Shown: positions 62,201 through 64,000 of the stretch, piece by piece
How positions within the stretch are numbered: position 1 is the stretch's first letter
How the letters are laid out: each line of letters begins with the position of its first letter
NCBI GenBank assembly: GCA_905147135.1
Contig: LR990052.1
Location: forward strand, 19,096,200-19,160,199
Origin: Blastobasis lacticolella
Taxonomy: Eukaryota; Arthropoda; Insecta; Lepidoptera; Blastobasidae
DNA length: 64,000 nt
Reading direction: 5' to 3'
Notes under the pieces: model-generated
Databases searched by the model: none
What the model was told of the DNA's origin: nothing
The model's input: only the letters and a program-made list of their open reading frames with translations
Translations under genes and position numbers: made by a program

Positions 62201-64000
62201 GGCCGGAGACGACCCCCCCGCCGCGCCCGAGGGGGGGCCCACGCAGCCCATGGCAGGTAATGCAAAGCATTGTTTAATCCCTGTGGTTACGGACTTGTCA
62301 CTGACTGTCCGACGTCCGGAACCTGAATTGCCCGGACGTGAATTCGCTATTCCTAGACAAGTATGGTCCGTTTTCAGACGAATCATCACTTACTACCAGG
62401 TGCGATGGCGGTCAAAAGCCTGGCTAGTGAATAAAAAATGTCGAATTGTATCTGCTTTAGTTTTCCTGACAGTTTTCATTCTATACTCACCAACTATTGA
62501 CGACCTGCGGGGCTATTGGCTAACTCAGTTGACAACTGTATTTGACACTAAATAATTCTACACCACGTCATCTACGTTGAAAACTGGCAATAGCGTCTAC
62601 CAAATTAGTACCAAATTAGAGTAGTGTCAGATTTTTTTATGTCAAATTCAGTTGTCCACTGAGATAGCCGATAGGCCCTCTGAGTGGTTCAGTTGGTTAA
62701 CATGCCGGTCGTCATGCAGAGGTCTGGGTTTGATTCCCGACCGAGCAGATATTGAAATGATGAATTTTAATTTCTATTACATACTAATTAATGTATAATA
62801 AGTATATAATTTGTTTATCAGTTATCCAACACCCATATCACAAGCTTTGCTCACTTTGGGGCTGATGGCGCTGTGTGAATTATTCCAAGCATATTAATTT
62901 ATTTATTATTCCCCTCCAGCAACGGAGACGCCCGTAGAACTATCGGGCATAGTAGCCACGGAAGTATCCGTGCGCGCCCTCTCTGTAGTACTGGTGGGCG
63001 CGCGCGGCGAGTCGTGCCTGGCGCGGGCCGCGGGCGGCCGCCTGACCGCGCGGGCCGCCGCGGGCGCCCGGACCGTCGCGGGCCGCCTGGCCGCGCTCAG
63101 CCTCACGGACTTGACGCCCCACGCGCCGCTGTGGCGGGACCGCTTCCGGACGGCTGGCGATCATGCGCTCACCTTCGAGTATAATAGGTAGGTGGTTGGG
63201 AATTTGCAAGGATGTGCTGAATGATACTGACTCGTGTATCGAGTATATTATGTGTGTGTTTGCTATTAGTTGCGATGGCAGCTGTCAAAGAGATTAAGAT
63301 ATATTTTATTGATTACATGGCGCTACCGCATCTTCCACTGTACGGTATTTGGCTAGGACTGACTAGGTGTAACATAAATTGTGAAACTTTAATTAACATT
63401 AAAGAACTTCTAGGTAAACTGACCTGAAACTGAAACGTCAGCCTATGAGAATAAAGGAAATCCTATGTGGCTTAAAAATTTTTCAAGCCACATAAAACGT
63501 TAATAACCTAACCATCACAAAAACCAATGCATAAAAATTTTATACAAATTCTGTATTTTGTGACTTATAAGAATTGCTGATTTGTCTTGCAATCAAATAC
63601 CGTATTGCCTTGCCCGACCAATACTTTCAAACTTTTTTGACAGCAAATTTCAAGTCTTAGTAGTATCATTGCAGTAGTAATATATCTACATCTACCCTTT
63701 TACCCAATTTACATTGGTCAAAGACAGTAGCAAGTAGCAAGTATAAGTACTGTGGCGAGTAACGAGCGTCCAGACAGTGACTGTTTACACTACAACGTGT
63801 CCAATGCAAGCGCGTAATAATCTTCTATCTAGTTGCAAGGCAGCTTGCAAGCCAAGTTGACTGGCTATTGTACTTGCTACACACACATGCTAAACACTTG
63901 ACCAATCTAAATCTCTTTTTACAATGGAACCCCCACTCGTCCCATTCAGACTGAGCAGCGCGGAAGCGGCGGCGGAAGGGCACGAGACCCGGCTGTGCAT
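18623..64000 (+). CDS. Vps13D: Vps13D, bridge-type lipid transfer protein (5' part, 33 exons)
   Basis: Exons, all joining in phase at GT-AG introns: 18623-18719, 18816-19006, 19848-20027, 20769-21023, 22094-22261, 25244-25397, 26044-26225, 26641-26978, 27430-27607, 28393-28577, 29094-29316, 30511-30833, 31462-31585, 31910-32058, 32828-32969, 33460-33638, 34274-34431, 35626-35835, 36218-36405, 36809-36950, 43327-43554, 44945-45116, 45964-46098, 47107-47269, 48108-48257, 48542-48700, 49181-49316, 49648-49784, 50548-50778, 51349-51543, 62112-62256, 62920-63187 and 63950 to the edge. This is about 1,978 codons, roughly half of a VPS13D. The N-terminus [20 protein letters not shown] is the Chorein_N domain. 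[11 protein letters not shown] (exon 8), [10 protein letters not shown] with [11 protein letters not shown] (exon 12) and [17 protein letters not shown] (exon 16) point to the D paralogue. VPS13 proteins form long beta-groove channels that move phospholipids between membranes; VPS13D serves mitochondria and peroxisomes. The C-terminal modules lie beyond the window. Confidence 0.88.
20222..20357. mobile_element. Short MITE (136 bp), Vps13D intron 3
   Basis: The ends are inverted: GCACGGTTAGCACAAGTGT at the left and ACACTTGTGCTAGCCGTGC at the right, differing at one base. The interior is a purine-rich run flanked by CTCTCGCG/CGGCGAGAG, so the whole element can fold as a hairpin. No TSD was verified. 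Confidence 0.7.
21780..21935 (-). mobile_element. LINE 3' tail fragment, intron 4
   Basis: TTTGCCAACAGATTT followed by ACAATG and AAAGCCAATAACA-GCAAACCTTAC is the reverse complement of the 3' UTR seen at 38200-38340 and 53530-53660. The coding part is absent. Confidence 0.55.
21979..22016 (+). repeat. Decoy copy of the exon 5 acceptor and exon start
   Basis: GTTCCCAGGAGCGCATATCG at 21981-22000 and the GTGACGTGGAAATGA after it nearly repeat the true boundary at 22086-22120. The copy would be spliced after the AG at 21988, but its frame ends at TGA after eight codons, so use of it would truncate the protein. Confidence 0.7.
22094..22261 (+). CDS. Vps13D: Vps13D exon 5
   Basis: 56 codons including [14 protein letters not shown] and [20 protein letters not shown], which align with the region before the LERK/REWW block of VPS13D. 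The acceptor is preceded by TTCCCAG and the donor is GTAGGT. The exon is extremely GC-rich. Its 3' part and its donor are the source of the following 166-bp array. Confidence 0.8.
22262..24254 (+). repeat. 166-bp tandem array made from exon 5 plus its donor
   Basis: After the true exon 5 donor at 22262 come 12 further copies of a 166-bp unit, consisting of GTAGGTGTCTGC followed by most of exon 5 from GACGTGGAA to ACCGAG. Donor copies fall at 22428, 22594, 22760, 22926, 23092, 23258, 23424, 23590, 23756, 23922, 24088 and 24213. The first eleven units look identical. The twelfth has lost 41 bp inside the GCGGC-rich part, and a stub ends at 24254. As 166 is not a multiple of three, using a later donor would shift the frame. 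Confidence 0.9.
24256..24368. repeat. Dispersed repeat family A, copy 1
   Basis: The block from CTGTGAACTTAGCTTT to TCTTATCGCGAATAAACTA recurs at 28822-28925 and 47631-47735 with scattered differences. It contains TTGCGA(C/T)CCGATTGG and GGGGC(G/T)GGGCTAGGC. It abuts the broken end of the 166-bp array exactly. Class unknown. Confidence 0.6.
24463..24712. repeat. Dispersed repeat family B, copy 1
   Basis: About 250 bp shared with 35210-35457. Common words include GCAGGCGGGTTGGAGATCGC, CTACGGAGACTCTTGA, CGCCT(C/T)GTACGACACC and GGTTGGTGCTATTCTACTCT. This looks like a SINE or a LINE 3' end of a lepidopteran family. No ORF is convincing. Confidence 0.6.
24818..25263 (+). repeat. Tandem array carrying the exon 6 acceptor (five copies)
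   Basis: The intron end plus the first ~19 bases of exon 6 (CCCCAG then CGGCAATACAGCGAGGCGG) occur at 24881, 24976, 25069, 25155 and 25241 (positions of the CAG). Spacing is 95, 93, 86 and 86 bp. Between copies lie a CTCCCACCGCTCTTTTACG stretch and a GACGATGATAGC or GATGATGATGAT stretch. Only the last copy continues into the true exon. The upstream four continue in frame for some codons and then into intron-like sequence. Confidence 0.88.
25244..25397 (+). CDS. Vps13D: Vps13D exon 6
   Basis: Encodes [19 protein letters not shown], then a basic stretch and [13 protein letters not shown], matching the REWWYFAL block of VPS13D. The acceptor used is inferred to be the last of five near-identical ones, because only it is followed by the conserved coding sequence. 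It ends with a lone T completed by GG of exon 7. Confidence 0.8.
25398..26043. other. Vps13D intron 6
   Basis: AT-rich intron with no recognised repeat. A plus-strand open stretch at 25497-25811 has no coding character. Confidence 0.45.
26641..26978 (+). CDS. Vps13D: Vps13D exon 8
   Basis: The 112-codon exon contains [20 protein letters not shown], the best single marker of VPS13D. A Pro-rich linker follows (about 26760-26830), then [17 protein letters not shown], where the next beta-groove repeat begins. Confidence 0.85.
27190..27412. mobile_element. SINE/MITE-like element, intron 8
   Basis: Second member of the family found inside the LINE at 7440-7727. It ends 17 bp before the acceptor of exon 9, so it may overlap the branch-point region. 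No coding content. Confidence 0.5.
27662..27850. mobile_element. MITE family C, degenerate copy
   Basis: Shares GACAACAGACCTTA, CAGTGGCGCCATCT, TTCCAAAATC and a CTGTTGTTTCTATCC-like middle with the well-preserved copy at 29453-29652. Confidence 0.45.
28822..28925. repeat. Dispersed repeat family A, copy 2
   Basis: Related to 24256-24368 and 47631-47735. It lies in Vps13D intron 10 and is non-coding. Confidence 0.55.
29453..29652. mobile_element. MITE family C, complete 200-bp copy
   Basis: The termini are TAATGAGGGTTTTC and its inverted partner GAAAACCCTCATTA. An inner palindrome pairs GATGGCGCTAGTAAGGCGTA with TACGTCGCAGTGACGCCATC, and GGTCTGTTGTCAAAATA with TATTTTGACATCAGACC. The terminal TA suggests TA target preference. 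No ORF. Confidence 0.72.
29660..30510. other. Right part of Vps13D intron 11
   Basis: AT-rich, with no repeat or exon recognised. The frame of exon 12 stays open upstream to 30262, but the acceptor at 30510 gives the best fit to VPS13D, so the upstream part is treated as intron. Confidence 0.45.
30511..30833 (+). CDS. Vps13D: Vps13D exon 12
   Basis: Encodes [18 protein letters not shown], then [18 protein letters not shown], an acidic patch, and a Ser/Pro-rich linker ([17 protein letters not shown]). It ends NRLHTSLYD plus AG. The linker matches the TPPNTPPP-type linker of VPS13D in position. The exon end is part of a tandem duplication. Confidence 0.85.
30796..30993 (+). repeat. 99-bp tandem duplication across the exon 12 donor
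   Basis: Two apparently perfect 99-bp copies lie at 30796-30894 and 30895-30993. Each holds the last 38 bases of exon 12, the GTGAGT donor and 61 bases of intron. The second donor is at 30933. Its use would add 99 bases. The frame is kept, but whether a stop follows must be checked: the added intronic part reads through GTTATTGACGG and contains in-frame stops in at least one phase. Confidence 0.92.
31640..31870. mobile_element. LINE 3' end fragments, intron 13
   Basis: Two short pieces resemble CR1-like 3' tails: 31645-31700 (AATGCCAGGGGTATCGCGCT, then CCGACCCCGTAAAA) and 31801-31868 (poly-T, GGCAATAGGCTTTC, CACCTGATGGGAAAAG). They match 43690-43790 in part. Confidence 0.45.
32425..32590. 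mobile_element. MITE family C copy, intron 14
   Basis: Contains CAGATGGCCCTACTGAGACA, TAAGGTCTGCC and GACAGCAGACCTTACG, the diagnostic words of family C. It is diverged from the complete copy at 29453. Confidence 0.5.
32594..32775. mobile_element. MITE family C copy, intron 14
   Basis: It starts TAATGAGGGTTTTC and contains GGCGTAAGATCTGTTGTCAA and GACCTTACGTCGCAGTAGCG before CCATCTCGTGGATTATGG. It lies directly behind another family C copy and 53 bp before exon 15. Confidence 0.6.
32970..33459. other. Vps13D intron 15
   Basis: No repeat or exon recognised. Confidence 0.4.
33826..33908 (-). mobile_element. LINE 3' end fragment, intron 16
   Basis: Its reverse complement contains ATTGCAATACCAGG and the flanking CTTGCTGCTCAATGG/GCAAGCAGTC words, parallel to 43690-43790. 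Very short. Confidence 0.35.
35210..35457. repeat. Dispersed repeat family B, copy 2
   Basis: Member of the same ~250-bp family as 24463-24712, same orientation, in Vps13D intron 17. Confidence 0.6.
35626..35835 (+). CDS. Vps13D: Vps13D exon 18
   Basis: Begins [19 protein letters not shown], a Gly/Ala-rich low-complexity linker, then [20 protein letters not shown] and [11 protein letters not shown], which match the beta-groove repeat of VPS13D. The reading frame is fixed by the phase of exons 17 and 19. In the other phase the exon would stop at once. Confidence 0.75.
36616..36698. repeat. Hairpin element, intron 19
   Basis: GGTCGTACCGCC and GGCGGTACGACC are exact inverted repeats 59 bp apart, resembling a very short MITE. 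Confidence 0.5.
36809..36950 (+). CDS. Vps13D: Vps13D exon 20
   Basis: Encodes [20 protein letters not shown], then [19 protein letters not shown] and ATV plus one base. HRLGVLLLR with RKIATA matches the HRLNLLLL/RKIATA block of VPS13D. The donor is GTAGGT. The last ~80 bases and the donor region seed the 98-bp array. Exon 21 is 6.4 kb away. Confidence 0.8.
37645..38106 (+). pseudogene. LINE ORF2 C-terminal fragment
   Basis: About 153 residues, open to a natural stop: [40 protein letters not shown] and [14 protein letters not shown]. It is the region after the reverse-transcriptase thumb in Jockey/CR1-like LINEs. It is homologous to 42508-43074 (minus). Confidence 0.65.
37645..38344 (+). mobile_element. 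5'-truncated non-LTR retrotransposon inside the 98-bp array
   Basis: The array unit breaks after GTAGGTAT and resumes at TACGCCGGG. Between them lies the C-terminus of a LINE ORF ([20 protein letters not shown] to a stop at 38106), a 3' UTR with GTTTGCCTGTTATTGGC and CTGTTGGCAAATTAAATAAA, and an (AAAAT)n tail. No target duplication is visible; 3-5 bases of the unit seem lost. Because the interruption is single-copy, the insertion probably postdates most amplification, or sits where no later amplification occurred. Confidence 0.85.
41987..42030 (+). repeat. Displaced copy of the 5' half of exon 20
   Basis: CGCACGAAGATCACGTTCGA onward, to GGCGTGCTGCTGCTG, repeats 36818-36865 with two base changes. 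It lacks an acceptor and follows directly on the last 98-bp unit, so the array is bounded on both sides by exon 20 sequence. Confidence 0.8.
42320..43145 (-). mobile_element. Non-LTR retrotransposon fragment, intron 20
   Basis: The minus-strand ORF at 42508-43074 (about 188 residues) contains [20 protein letters not shown] and [20 protein letters not shown] and [14 protein letters not shown]. It is the same family as the LINE in the array but includes more of the 5' side. A frameshift near 43070 separates a piece with LLINYTIHI. The 3' tail (TTTGCCAACAGATTTACA on the plus strand) lies at 42340-42357, next to (ATTT)n. Confidence 0.75.
43670..43800 (-). mobile_element. LINE 3' end fragment, intron 21
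   Basis: CCTGATGGTAAGCAATCACC, then CCTATGGACGTTTGCAATAC and GCGTTGCCGACCCGTAAAAA, are typical of the 3' end of CR1-like lepidopteran LINEs in reverse orientation. Shares words with 31645-31700 and 33826-33908. Confidence 0.5.
43915..44171. mobile_element. MITE with ~37-bp terminal inverted repeats
   Basis: GTAGAGCTCGTCTAATCTAA, continuing through AATGACGCGCCCCACTA, is found inverted at 44135-44171 (TAGTGGGGCGCGTCATTTTA and onward). Total length is 257 bp with a non-coding interior. Confidence 0.8.
44175..44495 (-). mobile_element. CR1/Jockey-like LINE 3' end, intron 21
   Basis: The poly-T run at 44175-44200 is the poly-A tail on the minus strand. The minus ORF at 44250-44492 contains [20 protein letters not shown] and ends [13 protein letters not shown] stop, nearly identical to the end of the LINE at 6680-8090. 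It abuts the MITE at 43915-44171. Confidence 0.8.
44620..44820. mobile_element. MITE family C copy, intron 21
   Basis: Contains GCGATTCCAAAATC, CTACTGAGACGTAAGATCGG, TTGTCAAAATAAAGT and GTCTCAGTAGCGTCATGTAA with inverted arrangement, ending near GATCCTCATTG. Strongly diverged. Confidence 0.45.
45585..45690 (+). repeat. SINE 3' part, intron 22
   Basis: Shares ACACAAGCTTTGCTTACTTT and GGGGCTAGATGGCACTGTGT with the tail of the tRNA-like SINE at 62677-62905. The tRNA-like head is missing, as in a 5'-truncated copy. Confidence 0.6.
46099..47106. other. Vps13D intron 23
   Basis: One kilobase, mostly AT-rich. No repeat or exon recognised. Confidence 0.4.
47631..47735. repeat. Dispersed repeat family A, copy 3
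   Basis: Member of the family at 24256 and 28822: CTTAGCTTTCTAATT, GACCCGATTGATCAAGGGGC and TCTTATCGCGAATAAACTAT. Confidence 0.55.
47740..47804. repeat. Short hairpin element, intron 24
   Basis: GTTGGAGCCGCG and CGCGGCTCCAAC are exact inverted repeats at the ends of a 65-bp block directly after family A copy 3. Confidence 0.55.
47880..48065 (-). mobile_element. RTE-like LINE 3' end, intron 24
   Basis: Begins with (CATCAT)n and continues CTGCTAGGTATAGGCCTCCC, then CCTGCGATTTTTACCAGGTC and CCACCTTGTAGGAGGCC. This is the reverse complement of a typical lepidopteran RTE 3' end. It stops 43 bp before exon 25. Confidence 0.6.
48701..49180. other. Vps13D intron 26
   Basis: AT-rich with a poly-T run near 49045. 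No gene or repeat family is assigned. Confidence 0.4.
49800..49960 (+). mobile_element. CR1/Jockey-like LINE 3' end, intron 28
   Basis: GGCGGTACTTTAAGAGATAT, then ATTAGAGGTATCTTCAGAGG and GTTGCTGATGTCTATAGG, parallel the last codons and 3' tail of the LINE at 7930-8085. It begins only about 15 bases after the exon 28 donor. Confidence 0.75.
50270..50475 (+). mobile_element. RTE-like LINE 3' end, intron 28
   Basis: The plus-strand frame ends [18 protein letters not shown] stop, with a following GATATAATGATAT tail. This is the conserved C-terminus of RTE-type LINEs. The upstream part is degenerate. Confidence 0.65.
50895..51015. repeat. MITE family C fragment, intron 29
   Basis: TTCGCGATTCCAAAATC, then CAGATGCC, GTGAGGTCCTTCGTCAAAGT and CTGCTATTGGATAGAAACAG follow the order of the left half of the complete copy at 29453. 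Confidence 0.4.
51108..51215. repeat. Inverted partner of the repeat at 8632
   Basis: Contains TTGACCATGGTCCTGGATTT and AATTACAGTAGAACGCCTGC, the reverse complement of words in 8632-8765. Confidence 0.5.
52040..52170 (+). mobile_element. RTE-like LINE 3' remnant, intron 30
   Basis: GAGTCTGATGCGAGACTCAA through AGCAGAAGCCGGAATTGACC and GATGATGATAATG parallels the tails at 13286-13410 and 650-790. Confidence 0.45.
52240..52570. mobile_element. MITE with ~70-bp inverted ends, intron 30
   Basis: The left end (ATACGATCAAACGAACTTCA, then CGAAGTTCGATCGATATTAT) is repeated in reverse complement at 52503-52567, giving a ~330-bp foldback. Interior 52310-52450 is also found inverted at 61860-62000, so this element and the right end of the large segment share sequence. 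Confidence 0.65.
53530..53660 (+). mobile_element. LINE 3' UTR fragment
   Basis: GTAAGGTTTGCCTGTTATTG through AAATCTGTTGGCAAATTAAA and (TAAA)n is nearly identical to the 3' UTR of the LINE at 37645-38344. The coding part is missing. Confidence 0.7.
54314..55200 (-). CDS. Integrase core of the Ty3/Gypsy element (after the frame change)
   Basis: Continues the integrase in another frame: [10 protein letters not shown] (first catalytic Asp), [14 protein letters not shown] (second Asp) and [19 protein letters not shown] (catalytic Glu), i.e. a complete D,D,E set. A C-terminal region with a chromodomain-less basic tail ends at 54314. Conserved codons just upstream of the first visible Met (to about 55200) show that it belongs to the same polyprotein. 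Confidence 0.78.
55128..58271 (-). CDS. Gag-Pol polyprotein of the Ty3/Gypsy element
   Basis: The start is taken at the ATG ATG GAA pair (58271), since the frame upstream overlaps the likely primer binding site. About 1,047 residues. Gag comes first. Zinc knuckles [14 protein letters not shown] and [14 protein letters not shown] lie near residues 222-255, the protease [11 protein letters not shown] near 320 and the reverse-transcriptase YLDD box near 608 (palm: [10 protein letters not shown] near 547). RNase H follows with [13 protein letters not shown]. The integrase zinc finger HETHQGI-x-CRACATC comes near the end. The frame then shifts into a Pro/Ala/Arg run and stops, so the integrase core is separated. 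Activity is therefore unlikely unless the shift is a sequence error or programmed. Confidence 0.82.
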   Translation of the reverse strand: MMEDSDYKRVPDVNTLREFKMHVDRWTTYVSRLRAWFTIQGIKPIHFSKYLVAVVGTEPLDLIIDLCYPDKPESVDFDKIVKLVDEHLTVKRSVIAERMIFKSCKQSANQSISEYLVQLKNLSKPCKFSNEILKENLRDQFVFGLANERIQQRILVEEDDKVTYGRATELALSLEAAMRDSRPAEARGGGDVAPVHAVRGPAPRARHRPPTAGRQQAQQPRCYRCDRGGHHPDRCSFRDSECYTCGVKGHVAKVCRRRKQRPGVNRVSESEDNSASESADSSDRAVEIYQLSDDEANADDCDDRWIITATVNDVSLRMEGDTGSAVSAISAATYNKYFKGCTLHPINTKLKMYDGGAVKPKGKLNCKVQINGLIRKNLSLIVINNHHSSSLLGRDWMKAFGIYYPKIKNIEVSNEAVPVPSQIRSELMKRFPNVFLDAIGTFNKAKVSLEVVKGCVPVWRRPRPVPHALRPAVDAELARLQRQGVISPVDWSEWGTPVVPVLKKNGTVRLCGDFKTTVNPVLVDDKYPIPKINDIFASLQGGKLFTKIDLSNAYLQFELDDASRKLCTIVTTQGMFCYNRLPFGIKTAPNKFQRMMDKLFRMRFVTCYLDDLTVSGVDSIDHWNRLLEVFKILSDSGLRVAVDKCNFFQTSITHLGNVIDARGLHTEIHKVDAVLNTPVPTTVKQLRALLGLINYYGKFLQNLSDALAPLYNLLKKDNTFKWSPACDEAFTKVKLLLKNAPILVHFDHSQSHTVTCDASPTGVGAVLWQRGADSRERPVLHASRSLSAPERNYAQICREGLAIIFAIQKFHDYLFGREFTLVTDCKPLGAIFSEHKGIPLMAASRLQRWAVILGAYNYKIRCVGSNHNCVADGLSRMASVESGCSKHSCGDVFICFVENAAPIQYKQIAKYTEKDPILQEVIKSVKTNWHYCDKSELQPYFKIKQFLIIEQGCILHGHRVVIPEILRVNVLTQLHETHQGIVKCKNLARNYVYWPGIDSDIERICRACATCARERPAPPAARRRAAPVAVAGGAVVSTSRRFFHHKR
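58538..58745 (-). other. Unidentified ORF fragment
   Basis: A minus-strand frame of about 68 codons ends in TAA with a protein-like composition: [40 protein letters not shown] and [13 protein letters not shown]. Three cysteines and many aromatics suggest a real protein's C-terminus, perhaps a captured exon or a retroelement product. I do not recognise it. Confidence 0.3.
59029..59481 (-). pseudogene. Degenerate reverse transcriptase remnant, possibly DIRS-like
   Basis: On the minus strand, [20 protein letters not shown] is followed by [20 protein letters not shown]. The spacing of FTK, LRSQG and (Y/F)LDD with the following GNDFEKCL resembles DIRS-type reverse transcriptases. The upstream part is weak and no other domain is seen. 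Confidence 0.45.
59690..60240. other. GC-rich block of unknown origin
   Basis: GC-rich patches (59755-59860, 60090-60160) lie within AT-rich DNA, with several short frames but none with recognisable protein. It may be part of the mobile segment. Confidence 0.3.
60840..61205. repeat. 90-bp satellite, four copies
   Basis: The unit is GAATATGCACATTGCCTTCG, then TGATGGTTCACGACCAACCT and CCGTCGTGTTGGTTCTCGAC. Four copies follow at exactly 90-bp spacing (CATCCAGGT at 60922, 61012, 61102, 61192). Each unit has two diverged halves sharing the GACCAACxTCCAGG core. As 90 is a multiple of three, frames stay open on both strands. Confidence 0.88.
61206..61720. repeat. Diverged satellite units and a ~320-bp direct duplication
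   Basis: 61250-61395 and 61570-61715 match in order (GTGTTGACTCACGGCCAACC, CACTC(G/A)ATGCATAAATTA, AATCGGAATCT(A/G)AAGT). Between them are further degenerate GACCAAC-CCAG units. Both copies retain the exon-donor-like stretch described in the next entry, but only the right one leads to an ATG. Confidence 0.65.
61675..61827 (-). CDS. Possible first coding exon of an unknown gene near the inverted repeat
   Basis: ATG at 61827 opens a minus-strand frame: [20 protein letters not shown], then [18 protein letters not shown] and the acidic [18 protein letters not shown] donor follows at about 61675. It lies about 200 bp inside the inverted repeat at 62036, where the first exon of a transposon-encoded gene might sit. 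No downstream exon could be found, so function is unknown. Confidence 0.3.
62112..62256 (+). CDS. Vps13D: Vps13D exon 31
   Basis: Encodes [20 protein letters not shown], then [12 protein letters not shown], matching the DFNCLDVLITLQTWVVILDFFG block of VPS13D. It lies immediately after the 10.6-kb intron 30, only 76 bp from the inverted repeat. The frame stays open past the donor to 62555. Confidence 0.85.
62677..62905 (+). repeat. tRNA-derived SINE, intron 31
   Basis: The head has a polymerase III A box (GAGTGGTTCAGTTGG) and B box (GGTTTGATTCC) at tRNA-like spacing, with GCCGGTCGTCATGCAGAGGTC between. It is followed by the tail shared with 45585-45690 (ACAAGCTTTGCTCACTTTGG). It ends at an ATTT-rich run 12 bp before the exon 32 acceptor. 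Confidence 0.75.
63188..63949. other. Vps13D intron 32
   Basis: No exon or repeat family recognised. The CTTGCAAG-rich stretch at 63770-63860 looks like mildly repetitive simple sequence. Confidence 0.4.

Noticed and set aside
62681..62760. A tRNA gene
   Set aside because: A and B boxes are present, but the acceptor stem cannot be paired and a SINE tail shared with 45585 follows.

Overview
The window is nuclear DNA of an insect, most probably a moth or butterfly. The protein-coding sequence is split into GT-AG exons that are strongly GC-rich. They lie in AT-rich introns full of SINEs, LINE 3' ends of CR1/Jockey-like and RTE-like type, MITEs and a Ty3/Gypsy element, a mix typical of Lepidoptera. 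Nothing bacterial or phage-like is present. No searches could be run: gene names rest on recognising protein sequence, and exon limits rest on reading splice sites and checking that phases join.

Layout. (1) 2287-4609, plus strand: a complete four-exon gene for a ~391-residue type II membrane protein that looks like a Golgi glycosyltransferase-like/DUF1647-type protein. (2) ~6680-8090: a broken LINE with a SINE/MITE-like insert, then mostly anonymous AT-rich DNA to 11.4 kb. (3) 11465-16780, minus strand: TMEM65, six exons, 308 residues, a mitochondrial inner-membrane protein. (4) 16781-18622: a head-to-head intergenic region filled by two inverted 416-bp MITE copies and fragments. (5) 18623 to the window end, plus strand: the N-terminal ~1,978 codons of Vps13D, a bridge-type lipid transfer protein, in 33 exons that join in phase; the gene runs off the right edge. 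Intron 30 (51544-62111) holds a ~9.5-kb segment bounded by inverted repeats with an almost intact antisense Ty3/Gypsy element.

The most unusual feature is in Vps13D. At least four exon-intron boundaries have been tandemly duplicated together with their splice sites: the exon 5 donor (166-bp unit, 12 extra copies), the exon 6 acceptor (86-95-bp unit, 5 copies), the exon 12 donor (99-bp unit, 2 copies) and the exon 20 donor (98-bp unit, about 45 copies over 5 kb, interrupted by a 700-bp LINE). A lone decoy of the exon 5 acceptor lies just upstream of exon 5. The gene therefore carries dozens of competing copies of its own splice sites. I know of no description of this, and it deserves checking first as an assembly question and then as a splicing question.

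TMEM65 and Vps13D are divergently arranged and both have mitochondrial roles in other animals. Shared regulation is possible but not shown by the sequence.
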